A stretch of DNA of 64,000 bases, taken from the NCBI GenBank assembly GCA_000403275.2, contig KE159599.1, positions 1,287,396 through 1,351,395 on the forward strand, read 5' to 3'. Position 1 is the stretch's first letter. Each line of letters opens with the position of its first letter. Source of the DNA: Lachnospiraceae bacterium 28-4. Its GTDB lineage: Bacteria; Bacillota; Clostridia; Lachnospirales; Lachnospiraceae. The translations under genes and the position numbers were made by a program. A model generated the notes under the pieces. It made no database searches. It saw only the letters and a list, made by a program, of their open reading frames with translations, and was not told where the DNA came from. This document shows positions 26,174 through 34,892 of the stretch, piece after piece.

Positions 26174-26698
26174 TTAATCCAGTTCTACCACGCCAATATA
26201 AGGTAAATTTCTGTATTTCTGATCATAATCGAGACCATATCCCACGACAAATTCATCCGGGATCTGGAATCCTGTATAATCCACATGGACATCCACCACT
26301 CTTCTCTCCGGCTTATCCAACAGTGTACACAGCCTCAAACTCCTGGGGCCTCTGTCCCTCAGCATTTCCAGCAGATAACTCAGCGTCCTTCCTGAATCCA
26401 CGATATCTTCCACAACCAGCACGTCCTTATCCTTCAACGGTTCATCCAAATCCTTCACGATTTTGACAACTCCGCTGGACTTTGTCTCGCTGCCATAACT
26501 GGATACCGACATAAAATCAAGGGACACCGGTACGTCGATCCTTTTGGCAAGCTCACACATAAAAAAGCTGCCCCCCTTTAGCACGCATACTAGATGCACC
26601 TGCTTTCCTTCATAATCCTTGCTGATCTGATCTCCGATCTCCTTAATCCGCTTATCCACTTCTTCTTCGGAAAGCATAACTCTTACTCTCTCTGACAT
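26174..26698 (-). CDS. hpt: Hypoxanthine phosphoribosyltransferase
   Basis: 174 residues. The PRPP loop LVVEDIVDSGRTL, the early LVCVLKGGSFF segment and DFMSVSSYGS are characteristic. It salvages hypoxanthine and guanine to IMP and GMP. The start codon directly abuts the TGA of tilS, so the two are translated in tandem, as in many Firmicutes. Confidence 0.96.
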   Translation of the reverse strand: MSERVRVMLSEEEVDKRIKEIGDQISKDYEGKQVHLVCVLKGGSFFMCELAKRIDVPVSLDFMSVSSYGSETKSSGVVKIVKDLDEPLKDKDVLVVEDIVDSGRTLSYLLEMLRDRGPRSLRLCTLLDKPERRVVDVHVDYTGFQIPDEFVVGYGLDYDQKYRNLPYIGVVELD

Positions 26699-28168
26699 TC
26701 AAAGACCTCCTCTTAACTGTACTCTTAAAATATGCTTTGTCTCCCCGGTAATTTTATAATATTCGCTGATACGGTGGCCCGGCACCCAGATAATATGGCT
26801 TCCATCCGCTAAAATATAAAGATTTCCTCTGTCGCTCTTCGGAATTTTCCTTTCGATCATATAATCTTTCAGCTTCTTTTTGGACAACTCTTTATTGATA
26901 GTAAGATAATCGCCGGTTTCCCTCGTACGAAATACTAACGACTTAGTTATTCTATCATAATCCAACCATTTCGTATATGTCTTTTCGGGAATAATTTCCG
27001 ATTTATTATAAAAAAAGGAAATTTCTTCCTTGTGAAAAACAGCAAATTCCACCCTTCCCAAACAAGGAATGTCAAATTCCTGCGATTGCCCCGGCAAATC
27101 CCTCCATTTGATCCGAATTTCCGGAAGAGGAACACCCCCTCCACCCCCATTCGGTTTTCCCTCGCGGTACAACGCCAAATGCCCGCATTCCTTTTTTGCC
27201 CTGAGCCCACAAGGCATAAAGACCTGCTTGCTTTCCTTTTTTCCCAGCAGATCTTCCAGGCTTTCCATATGCGAAGAAGTAATATCCCGTCTTCCCTCCG
27301 CAAGCCTCTCCAGACATTGAAGAAATACCTGTTTTCTTATAAAAGGCTCTTCTTTCCCGAGTTTTTCCGTATCCAGTACGATCTCTTCCCCGCCCTCCCG
27401 GACGATACAGCTTCTGCACGCCTTCTCCGCCTGTCCGCGGATATAGGCATCCGCCTCCAGAAACAGGTCGCCCGCACGGCACATATGGTCGATGGCACCC
27501 GCGCATATCTCCTTTTCCGCAAAAGGAAGAATATGGTTGCGGATGCGGTTTCTTGTATAAGTATCCTCTAAGTTTGTGCGGTCTATACAGAAAAATACCC
27601 CTTTTTTTCCAAGATATTCTTCAATCTCCTCCCGCCGCAAACATAAAAGCGGCCGCACAATATGCCCCCTTACCGCCCGGATACCGCCCGCTCCGGTCAA
27701 TCCGGTTCCCCGGAAAAGATGGAACAACATCGTTTCCGCCCTGTCATTGGCATTATGGGCGACTGCAATCCTTCCCTGCCCTTCTTTTTCTCCGGAGCAA
27801 GAACCGTATTTGCCCAACGCCTCCTCAAAAGCCTGGTATCTCACTTCGCGTCCGGCCTCTTCTTCCGATAAATGTTTTTCCCTGGCATATTCTTTTACAT
27901 CCTTTTCCTCCAGTATGAAAGGAATGTTCCTGCTTTTGCAAAGTTCTTCCACATAAGCGGCATCCGCCGCTGCCTCCGGCCTTATCTTATGATTTACATG
28001 TACCACGGCCAAATGGAAATCTATCTCTTCCGCCAATTCGCAAAGCATCAAAAAAAGACATACGGAATCAGCGCCTCCCGATACCCCTGCCACAACGGTA
28101 TCTCCCGGCGCTATCATACGATGTTTATCCGCATATCTTTTTACTTTTTCAAATATCTTATCGTCCAT
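26699..28168 (-). CDS. tilS: tRNA(Ile)-lysidine synthase
   Basis: 489 residues. The N-terminal PP-loop ATPase motif is VVAGVSGGADSVCLF. Further motifs are VVHVNHKIRPEAAADA and AVAHNANDRAETML. The C-terminal TilS domain includes TRETGDYLTI and KKLKDYMIERKIPKSDR. It converts C34 of the tRNA(Ile) CAU anticodon to lysidine and is essential. It sits between spoIIE and hpt in the conserved order. Confidence 0.95.
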   Translation of the reverse strand: MDDKIFEKVKRYADKHRMIAPGDTVVAGVSGGADSVCLFLMLCELAEEIDFHLAVVHVNHKIRPEAAADAAYVEELCKSRNIPFILEEKDVKEYAREKHLSEEEAGREVRYQAFEEALGKYGSCSGEKEGQGRIAVAHNANDRAETMLFHLFRGTGLTGAGGIRAVRGHIVRPLLCLRREEIEEYLGKKGVFFCIDRTNLEDTYTRNRIRNHILPFAEKEICAGAIDHMCRAGDLFLEADAYIRGQAEKACRSCIVREGGEEIVLDTEKLGKEEPFIRKQVFLQCLERLAEGRRDITSSHMESLEDLLGKKESKQVFMPCGLRAKKECGHLALYREGKPNGGGGGVPLPEIRIKWRDLPGQSQEFDIPCLGRVEFAVFHKEEISFFYNKSEIIPEKTYTKWLDYDRITKSLVFRTRETGDYLTINKELSKKKLKDYMIERKIPKSDRGNLYILADGSHIIWVPGHRISEYYKITGETKHILRVQLRGGL

Positions 28169-28238
28169 TCTGCCCTTATCTCATTTTATCTTATAACCGT
28201 TAGCCCATCTTACTCTAATTCATAAGAAAAGTCAAATA

Positions 28239-29432
28239 TTACAGGTTTTCCCATATTCCTGTCACCATAACCGTCATATCGTCCCTTACTCTTCCTTTGC
28301 TCTGGTGCAGGCAAAAATTAAGAATATGGTTCGCTATTTCCGCCGGATTTTTCAATGCAATCTTCCCCAGCATTTCCGGGAGCATCTCCTCCCCGATTCC
28401 TTGCGACAAAGCATCCAATATCCCATCGGACAGCATAATAACATAATCCCCGTCTACCAGACGCCTTTTTACCGTTTCCATATCTATTTCATAAAACACT
28501 CCCAGAGGAAGGTTTCTTGCGGATATCTGCTCCACCAGATTTTCTCTTTTTATATAAGAAGGCGCGGAACCGATCTTAATAAACTCGCATACCCCGGTAT
28601 ACAAATCCATCTGGCACAGATCCAGCGTGGACATATTCTGCGATTCCCCGCCGGCGATAAGCGCGCCGTTTATCATTTGTACCGCTGTCTCCTTTCCAAA
28701 ACCTGCTTCCAAAAATTTTTCCATAAAATCTATAACAAATTCGCTGTCTTTACATGCCTTTTCTCCTGAACCCATACCATCGGACAACACTGCTGTCAGC
28801 GTACCCTCCCTGACTTCCAGAAAGGAGTAATTATCCCCCGACATACGTTCCGTCTCTTTTACCGCCTTCGCCACTCCCGTCAGAACATGAAATCCCGGTT
28901 CCTCGATATATTGATAGTTTCCCCATTCCTTTCCTACGAATATGGATGAAGACTTCGACGGCACCAACCTTAAATTTAAAAGCACGGAAAGGAGATTTCC
29001 AACCTCGTCCACAGCCGGGCTTGTCCCTTTCCCGGATCGCATAATCAAATAGATTTCTTTATGGCCGTTTTCCTTTTCCAGCAAATATACCTCTTTTAAC
29101 AGGACATCTTCTTCTTTCAGCGCATGGGCCAGCTGTTTTACCTTCCGTTCGCTCATATGTATAAACCGGTAAGCTTCCTCCGCTACCTTCGTCATGATCT
29201 GTGCCATCTCGTTTAAATGATCCGCCATCAAATCCCTGTTTTCCACCAGCCTTCTTTTCCACAAATATTCCTGCCTGTCGCCCACTGGCTGGGCCTCTTC
29301 CTCCTTTTGTATATCCAGGAACGTATTCGCCAGATCCCTGAATGAATCCGCATACATCAATAATTTTTTTCTTCCATACTCCGGCAATACTCTGTCAAAA
29401 TCCGTATCGCCTCCCATAAGCTGCTTTTTCAT
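28239..29432 (-). CDS. spoIIE: SpoIIE-type PP2C phosphatase lacking the membrane domain
   Basis: 397 residues from the ATG at 29432 (GGAGGG upstream). The N-terminal helical regulatory part (to ~180) is followed by a PP2C/SpoIIE phosphatase domain with VLSDGMGSGEKACKDSE, MLSDGILDAL and VRDDMTVMV carrying the metal-binding acids. It would dephosphorylate the SpoIIAA anti-anti-sigma factor to activate sigma-F in the forespore. Bacillus SpoIIE is about 827 residues with ten N-terminal membrane helices; these are absent here. Position between divIC and tilS supports the identity. The promoter has a Spo0A box. Confidence 0.88.
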   Translation of the reverse strand: MKKQLMGGDTDFDRVLPEYGRKKLLMYADSFRDLANTFLDIQKEEEAQPVGDRQEYLWKRRLVENRDLMADHLNEMAQIMTKVAEEAYRFIHMSERKVKQLAHALKEEDVLLKEVYLLEKENGHKEIYLIMRSGKGTSPAVDEVGNLLSVLLNLRLVPSKSSSIFVGKEWGNYQYIEEPGFHVLTGVAKAVKETERMSGDNYSFLEVREGTLTAVLSDGMGSGEKACKDSEFVIDFMEKFLEAGFGKETAVQMINGALIAGGESQNMSTLDLCQMDLYTGVCEFIKIGSAPSYIKRENLVEQISARNLPLGVFYEIDMETVKRRLVDGDYVIMLSDGILDALSQGIGEEMLPEMLGKIALKNPAEIANHILNFCLHQSKGRVRDDMTVMVTGIWENL

Positions 29433-29479
29433 CGCATATCCCTCCATTCCCGCTCTTACGTTGATTCCTGTAAGGGAAC

Positions 29480-29513
29480 ATTATACAAGACAAGCCTCGT
29501 CTTATTTGTCAAA
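29480..29513 (-). promoter_or_regulatory. spoIIE promoter with 21-bp spacer and Spo0A box
   Basis: On the minus strand TTGACA (29507-29512) and TATAAT (29480-29485) are 21 bases apart, and TTTGTCAAA (plus strand 29505-29513) matches the Spo0A consensus TTTGTCRAA while overlapping the -35. Sigma-A promoters with this wide spacing that need Spo0A are known at B. subtilis spoIIE and spoIIG. Confidence 0.72.
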
Positions 29514-29543
29514 ATAAGTATGGAAAAAATATTTTTTATGCGA

Positions 29544-29579
29544 CAAAAAATGCAGACACCGGACTTTCCGCTATCTGCA
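29544..29579 (-). terminator. Terminator between divIC and spoIIE
   Basis: TGCAGA...TCTGCA with an inner CGGA/TCCG stem is followed on the minus strand by TTTTTT. It separates the divIC transcript from spoIIE. Confidence 0.75.
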
Positions 29580-29580
29580 C

Positions 29581-29886
29581 TTAATTTCCTTCTTTAAAAA
29601 TGATCTCACCTTCATGTACCAGGCCGAGTTTATCCTTTGCTACCTCTTCTATATATTTTTTTGTCTGTGTATATTTTTCATATTCTTCAATTTCTTTCGT
29701 GCGTTCCTGTTCCGCCTCAATCTGTTCCTGCAGCAGCAGCTCCTTTGCCTGATAGGTTTCCAGCTTCTGCTGAAGTTCGATACTCTTAATAGCTACTACA
29801 ACAAGCATCATAACGACTACCGTGGTAACAAGAAACATGCCAAATCTATTATGTCTTTTTTTACGGTAAGCCGCCCGTCTCGCCAT
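29581..29886 (-). CDS. divIC: Septum formation initiator DivIC/FtsB family
   Basis: 101 residues: a basic N-terminus (RRAAYRKKRHNRFG), one membrane helix (MFLVTTVVVMMLVVVAI) and an external coiled coil (ELQQKLETYQAKELLLQEQI). The C-terminal EEVAKDKLGLVHEGEIIF is typical of the family. It forms part of the division complex with FtsL and DivIB. It lies in the usual place between yabQ and spoIIE. Confidence 0.9.
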   Translation of the reverse strand: MARRAAYRKKRHNRFGMFLVTTVVVMMLVVVAIKSIELQQKLETYQAKELLLQEQIEAEQERTKEIEEYEKYTQTKKYIEEVAKDKLGLVHEGEIIFKEGN

Positions 29887-29927
29887 AATATCTCACCCCG
29901 ATCTTTTCAAAAAATCCCCCAATTTTA

Positions 29928-30416
29928 CTAATTTTTATATACTAGTATTTTAAACACTTTCTGAAACCACGTCAACTTCTTTTTCATATATCTTCCTGTT
30001 TTTTTTGCTCTTCCGCCTAAAAAACGGCAGAACCCCATTGCCTTCTTTACCAGCCATCCCAATGGCCTGAAAATAAATCCAAGGATCTTGCTTATAATAT
30101 GTATTTCCTTTTGTATGAGAACGGATATCAACTTCACAAAACGGACTCCGATTATTTTTTTATAAAGCAGCATCCCCAAAGCCGCTCCGAAAACTGCAAA
30201 CCATCTCAAAATCCCATTGTTCTCTTTATACAGCATATAAAATACTGCCACCGCACAAGCTGCCCAAAATAAAAAATCTTCCAGCGAAATAAAAAACAAG
30301 TTATGCCTTATGATCTTTCTTCCTATTAATATAAAATCATAAACAAAGGTGATCGCAATTCCCATTATCACCGAATAAGCCAGAAAATATACTTCATTTA
30401 CAATGTCCTGACTCAT
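29928..30416 (-). CDS. yabQ: Spore cortex biosynthesis protein YabQ
   Basis: 162 residues from the ATG at 30416, preferred because a GGTGG site precedes it and the product then starts directly with MSQDIVNEVYFLAYSVIMG. Several membrane helices occupy the first ~100 residues and a basic tail follows. YabQ is a sporulation membrane protein needed for cortex formation. It follows yabP with a 7-base gap. Confidence 0.87.
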   Translation of the reverse strand: MSQDIVNEVYFLAYSVIMGIAITFVYDFILIGRKIIRHNLFFISLEDFLFWAACAVAVFYMLYKENNGILRWFAVFGAALGMLLYKKIIGVRFVKLISVLIQKEIHIISKILGFIFRPLGWLVKKAMGFCRFLGGRAKKTGRYMKKKLTWFQKVFKILVYKN

Positions 30417-30423
30417 CTGCCAC

Positions 30424-30714
30424 CTACTTAAAAAGCCTGGAAAGCAGGGATTCCCCTTTATTCCCATATCCGGTCACTTCGGAATAAGTGAAGCTGTCTA
30501 TCTTTCCATCCACATCCACTTCCCCTTTGTCCAAAGTCAGCCGGCTCACGTGAAGATCCTCGCCTTTGATCATAAGCATCCCCTGATCCGTCTCCAGAAG
30601 CACCTCTTTTACATCGAAAGAAAGCACATCGCACACTCCACTGATAGTACATGTCCTTCTGTTAGTAAGCAGCAATTTATGTGTGCGCTGTTTCGCGGCA
30701 TTCAAATCCTCCAT
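30424..30714 (-). CDS. yabP: Sporulation protein YabP (YabP/YqfC family)
   Basis: 96 residues. The beta-rich family pattern is visible as RTCTISGVCDVLSFDVKEVL, TDQGMLMIKGEDLHVSRL and LDKGEVDVDGKID. It is produced in the mother cell during sporulation. It is cotranscribed with yabQ immediately downstream. Confidence 0.9.
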   Translation of the reverse strand: MEDLNAAKQRTHKLLLTNRRTCTISGVCDVLSFDVKEVLLETDQGMLMIKGEDLHVSRLTLDKGEVDVDGKIDSFTYSEVTGYGNKGESLLSRLFK

Positions 30715-30766
30715 ATAAATCCCCCATTCTCGTTCGGCTTATAAGAGATTATATGATTTTCCTGCT

Positions 30767-31006
30767 TTAAATATACCGGAAAAGATCTTTTGCCGCTTCC
30801 TTTTTTACCGTCTCCTGTACATCCAGCACCTCTACTTTTACTTCTTTATTGCCGAACTGGATTGTAATAATGTCCCCCTGCTTTACATTCGCGGAAGCCT
30901 TTGCCGGCTTGTCATTGATCATTACCCTCCCAGCATCGCACGCCTCATTGGCAACCGTGCGCCTTTTAATAAGACGCGACACCTTTAAATATTTATCCAA
31001 TCTCAT
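30767..31006 (-). CDS. rqcP: S4-domain RNA-binding protein RqcP (YabO)
   Basis: 79 residues, essentially one S4 domain: MRLDKYLKVSRLIKRRTVAN followed by GRVMINDKPAKASANVKQGD. RqcP acts with RqcH in bacterial ribosome-associated quality control, supporting alanine tailing of stalled chains. It lies between hup and yabP, the standard Firmicute arrangement. Confidence 0.93.
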   Translation of the reverse strand: MRLDKYLKVSRLIKRRTVANEACDAGRVMINDKPAKASANVKQGDIITIQFGNKEVKVEVLDVQETVKKEAAKDLFRYI

Positions 31007-31139
31007 AATTTCTTACTCCTTCTTATCATACGGCATATTTCCCCTTTGCACGGAGTGCCATCCTCAGAAAAATTTTCCTATGATATTATATGACAAAAAA
31101 GAGAACCCGGCGAAAGGTTCTCTTTAGCTTCATGACCAA

Positions 31140-31415
31140 CTATGCGTTTACAATATCCTTTAAAGCCTTGCCTGCCTTGAATTTAGGAGCCTTGGAAGCT
31201 GCAATCTCCATAACCTTGCCGCTTTGAGGATTTCTTCCCACTCTGGCTGCCCTTTTGGAAACTTCAAATGTGCCAAAGCCCACTAACTGTACCTTGCCAT
31301 CTTTCTTCAATTCATCTGCAACAACGTCTGTGAAAGCTTTTAATGCTTTCTCTGCGTCTTTTTTCGATAAACCAGCCTGTTCTGCCATAGCTGCAACCAA
31401 TTCTGTTTTGTTCAT
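31140..31415 (-). CDS. hup: HU-family DNA-binding protein
   Basis: 91 residues from the ATG at 31415 (GGAGGAG upstream). Family motifs are MNKTELVAAMAEQAGLSKKD, VGFGTFEVSKRAARVGRNP and FKAGKALKDIVN. It is a histone-like nucleoid protein. A strong promoter lies upstream. Confidence 0.97.
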   Translation of the reverse strand: MNKTELVAAMAEQAGLSKKDAEKALKAFTDVVADELKKDGKVQLVGFGTFEVSKRAARVGRNPQSGKVMEIAASKAPKFKAGKALKDIVNA

Positions 31416-31488
31416 TTGAACTCCTCCTATTATACTACCTTTTCTGTTATTTTCTAGAAGTCTCCTATTTTCGAAACGTCTATACATA

Positions 31489-31517
31489 TTTATAGACGCT
31501 TTCCACATATTTGTCAA
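31489..31517 (-). promoter_or_regulatory. Promoter of hup
   Basis: TTGACA (31512-31517, minus strand) and TATAAA (31489-31494) are separated by 17 bases, with the AT-rich leader expected for a highly expressed gene. Confidence 0.75.
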
Positions 31518-31537
31518 GGAAAATCTGCCTTTTCCGG

Positions 31538-32263
31538 CTATTTATCAGGGTTTTTGACCGGTTCATACCTCTCGATCACATCCTCCACCCTGTCTGTCAG
31601 AATTTGTTCCTGGTGAATTTTACATGACCCGGCAATATCCGACAAACTGATCAGGATATCTCCCATGATTTCCTCCAGCTTTTCTCTCTCCCGCTCCGGC
31701 TCCACTTCTTCCAGCTTTTTTGCCGCTTCTTCCAGACGGAGTACATTTTCCTTATAACCGCTGCCCGCCTTATAAAGCTTGTCCGCTTTTTTCAGCACTT
31801 TAGCAGCCCGTGTAAGGGCGGGGAGCTCCTTCGGAATCTCTCTTAAAGGAGATTCTATCCACTCTTTCCCCTCCTTTTCCCTCCGTTTTATCTCCTCCCA
31901 ATCCGCAGAAATATCCTCCTCTTTTTTCTCTCCGGCCTTTTCGCCGAATATCCGCGGATGCCTTCGTATCATCTTTTCGCTGATTCCGCAGATCACATCT
32001 TCCAAAGTAAAAATCCCTTCCTCTTCCGCGATGCAGGAATGCAGCATCACATGAAGAAGAATATCTCCCAGTTCTTCCCTCATATTCTCTGCATTTCCCG
32101 TATTATCATAAATGCGGATGGAGGACACCAGCTCCGCTGCCTCCTCCATCATATAAGGTTTCAGGCTTTTATGCGTCTGCCTTCTGTCCCAGGGGCAGCC
32201 GTTTTCACTCCTTAAAACCTTCACAATATTCATCAAATCTTCAACAGAACATTTGTTATCCAT
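31538..32263 (-). CDS. mazG: MazG-type nucleoside triphosphate pyrophosphohydrolase
   Basis: 241 residues from the ATG at 32263, which has GGAGAAG upstream. The MazG signature is LRSENGCPWDRRQTHKSLK followed by MMEEAAELVSSI; the EExxE-type helix and a later EELGDILLHV supply metal ligands. It hydrolyses non-canonical or excess NTPs. It lies just upstream of hup as in many Clostridia. Confidence 0.9.
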   Translation of the reverse strand: MDNKCSVEDLMNIVKVLRSENGCPWDRRQTHKSLKPYMMEEAAELVSSIRIYDNTGNAENMREELGDILLHVMLHSCIAEEEGIFTLEDVICGISEKMIRRHPRIFGEKAGEKKEEDISADWEEIKRREKEGKEWIESPLREIPKELPALTRAAKVLKKADKLYKAGSGYKENVLRLEEAAKKLEEVEPEREREKLEEIMGDILISLSDIAGSCKIHQEQILTDRVEDVIERYEPVKNPDK

Positions 32264-32294
32264 TGTCTTCTCCGTTTTGTTTCCGGCATTCTTC

Positions 32295-33722
32295 CTAATT
32301 GCCGCTGACCGAACTGTTTTCACTCACCGTCTGGTTCTTATTCACCGTATTGCCGCTGATCGTGCTATTATTCTTTTCTTCTTTTACCAGGTCGGTAAAG
32401 GAATAAGTAACGTCTTTTTCCTCATCGTCGATCTGGATCGTATAACTTTTCGTCACATACCCCGGTTTGCGCAGCGTTATCGTATGAGTACCCGGGTCTT
32501 TCTTAAAGTTTACCGGAGACATTCCTATATAAATGCCGTCCAGATATACTTCCACATCGGAAGGAGAATCAATATATACCTTATAATTGCTGGCCGCACT
32601 GTTATATTCATTCGCCGATACGCTGGAAGGATTTGTGTAATCCGCCGGATAATCTTCCTCCTCTTCCAACGATTTCTCCAATGTAACGCTGATGCTCGCC
32701 AAATCCTGGCTCACTTTAATATATTGGGAAATAGTATCATAGCCTTCCGCTTCCACGCTCATCCGGTGAATGCCATATTCGATCTCCACCGGCCCGCTGA
32801 TATCCACTTCCTTCCCGTCAATACTTACCGTTGCGTTGCCAGGCGTCACCGCGAACAGTATACGGCCCGATTTAGGCTCTTCTATTTCCACATCGCCGAC
32901 ATCCAGCGTTGTTTCCTGATTTCTGTATACCGTAACTTTTCTCGTCTCATCAATGCCGGACGCTGTCAAATGCACGTCATAAGTCCCCTCGGGAACTACC
33001 AGAAGCATATCCTCGGTGACCTGCTGTATCACCGACTGCCCCACTTCGATCCATCCGCCTCTCAAATATTCGTCGTTGCTCAGTTTCAAATATCCGTGGC
33101 CTTCTTCCACAACAACGCTGTAAATGCTGTTTCCTATTCCGCTGACGGAAACCACATCCCCCCGCACAATATCCTCCAGTTGGGAATCCGCCCCTTCCGA
33201 AAAAACTACCAGATTATTTCTAAGGCTGTAAGTGCCGCCGCCGACCTCCGCATTCTTGCCAAGAACATCGAAGCTGTATTTTTCCACTTTTTCCAAAATC
33301 CAGGCATTCTCCGAAAGCTTTATACTTGCCAGCTTCTTTTTATTTCTTAAAAAAGCCACATCCACTATATCCCCTTCGTGAATCTGCGCCATTGCCATTC
33401 CGCTTCCATACTTATCCTGAATCACAGTAGTCCCGTCATAATCCAAGGTATAGTATCTTCCTGTTTCCACATTCATAAAAGTAATTCTGCTCTTATCCAC
33501 ATCCATTTCTTTCACCACGGCCGTATCCACGGAGTCGTAGCTGCCCGGCTGGGCAATGACAAATCCCGAGTCATGTTTTTCGTATGTGGATTCACGCGCA
33601 AGTCCTATACTGTCGCTGGCCGACAATAATCCGGCTGCCACAAGCCCTGCCGTCAATATGGAAAGTATAGCCACCGCCAAAACTATCGGTTTATTTTTCC
33701 TCTCTCTACCGCTTCTATGCAT
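32295..33722 (-). CDS. Membrane-anchored PEGA-domain protein
   Basis: 475 residues from the ATG at 33722 (GAGGAGG upstream). A short basic cytoplasmic tail and one membrane helix (IVLAVAILSILTAGLVAAG) precede a large external part. At least two PEGA-like repeats are seen: VTPGNATVSIDGKEVDISGP with GIHRMSVEAEGYD, and SPSDVEVYLDGIYIGMSPV with GTHTITLRKPGYV. The end is Ser/Asn-rich with repeated SGN motifs. PEGA domains are surface modules of unknown ligand. It lies between mazG and cotS. The function is unknown. Confidence 0.8.
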   Translation of the reverse strand: MHRSGRERKNKPIVLAVAILSILTAGLVAAGLLSASDSIGLARESTYEKHDSGFVIAQPGSYDSVDTAVVKEMDVDKSRITFMNVETGRYYTLDYDGTTVIQDKYGSGMAMAQIHEGDIVDVAFLRNKKKLASIKLSENAWILEKVEKYSFDVLGKNAEVGGGTYSLRNNLVVFSEGADSQLEDIVRGDVVSVSGIGNSIYSVVVEEGHGYLKLSNDEYLRGGWIEVGQSVIQQVTEDMLLVVPEGTYDVHLTASGIDETRKVTVYRNQETTLDVGDVEIEEPKSGRILFAVTPGNATVSIDGKEVDISGPVEIEYGIHRMSVEAEGYDTISQYIKVSQDLASISVTLEKSLEEEEDYPADYTNPSSVSANEYNSAASNYKVYIDSPSDVEVYLDGIYIGMSPVNFKKDPGTHTITLRKPGYVTKSYTIQIDDEEKDVTYSFTDLVKEEKNNSTISGNTVNKNQTVSENSSVSGN

Positions 33723-33766
33723 GGATGTTCCTCCTCTTTCGAATGGGTCTACCTGGTTATTATATA

Positions 33767-34813
33767 CTAATGCGCCGAAAAAGAAAACCACCCATTAGTA
33801 CTTTTATAATTTTCCAGAAATCCCGTTTTTTGCTCCTCCTGCCCCAACAGTCTTTCCAGTTTTTCCAGATTTCGCCCGGGTATCCACGCCTTTCCTGAAT
33901 TATAGTAAAAATTTACAATTTTCCAGAATTTCTCAGGATAGCGGAAGCGGTAATACAGCTGTACACGATCCTCCTCCGACATTTCCCGTTCCCCATGATA
34001 AGCATTCAGCAAAAGATTTCCTAATTCTATCGGCCAATTTCCTTTTTCCAGAAGCTTTCTCATAAAAAGATAAAGATCTCTGACAGGATTATCCCGGATA
34101 CATTTTTCAAAATTAATGATTGCCATCCCGTCCCGCTCTTCTGCGTTCCCCTTTGTCACGAGAATATTATGGTACTGGTAATCTCCATGGCAGACGATGC
34201 CGGCCTTTTCCTCACTCTTAGCCCTTTCTCCATTCTCCCGCAGATAACATCCGACTTCTTCCGCAACCTGAAGCGCCAAATCCAAAAAATAATCATAATG
34301 TTTTAAAAGAAAAATTTCAAAGTTGGTTTTCTGACTCTTTTCTTTTAAAAATTTTCTTACCTTTTTTAATTCCCTGTTATGCTTTTCATATTCCTTATCA
34401 ATCCGGCATTCCGGCCTCTGCCCTGCCCCCGGAAAAACGCCCGACGTATCGATAAACGACGCCTTATGGAGCCGGGCCAATGTCTTCACCGCCTGGATAC
34501 ATTCCTTTGTATCCCGCACATTGCATTCTCTGCCTTCAAAATAAGTCTTTAATATGTAAGGAGTCCTATCCTGGTCATATACGATAAGTTCCCCTTCTTT
34601 CGTCTTTAAAATGCTTTCTACCGAAGGAAATCCCTGCTCGCTGATCGATTTAAGCAGTGCGTCCTGAAAAATAATCTTATCTTTCGGCCCCGTATATTCC
34701 TTCAAAATCAACAAACCTTTATCGGACTCACACAGCATAGCGCCCCGTCCTTTCCAGGTACGAAGCACCTCTATCTCATAATTTTCCAGTACGCTGACTG
34801 CCCTGTCATTCAC
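33767..34813 (-). CDS. CotS-family spore coat protein (kinase-like fold)
   Basis: 348 residues if started at the GTG at 34813, which has GGGAGGA six bases upstream; an upstream start at 34840 has no good site. The product begins VNDRAVSVLENYEIEV, typical of CotS. Kinase-like (APH-type) features are KGLLILKEYTG and GIVCHGDYQYHNILVTKG with the catalytic-loop HGD. CotS proteins are spore coat components; whether they phosphorylate anything is unclear. Confidence 0.85.
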   Translation of the reverse strand: MNDRAVSVLENYEIEVLRTWKGRGAMLCESDKGLLILKEYTGPKDKIIFQDALLKSISEQGFPSVESILKTKEGELIVYDQDRTPYILKTYFEGRECNVRDTKECIQAVKTLARLHKASFIDTSGVFPGAGQRPECRIDKEYEKHNRELKKVRKFLKEKSQKTNFEIFLLKHYDYFLDLALQVAEEVGCYLRENGERAKSEEKAGIVCHGDYQYHNILVTKGNAEERDGMAIINFEKCIRDNPVRDLYLFMRKLLEKGNWPIELGNLLLNAYHGEREMSEEDRVQLYYRFRYPEKFWKIVNFYYNSGKAWIPGRNLEKLERLLGQEEQKTGFLENYKSTNGWFSFSAH

Positions 34814-34892
34814 ATAAATTCCTCCCATATCACGCTTCACAAGCTTAGTCTATCCTATCTTATGAAGCGATATGGCAAAGTATTCATGCGAA

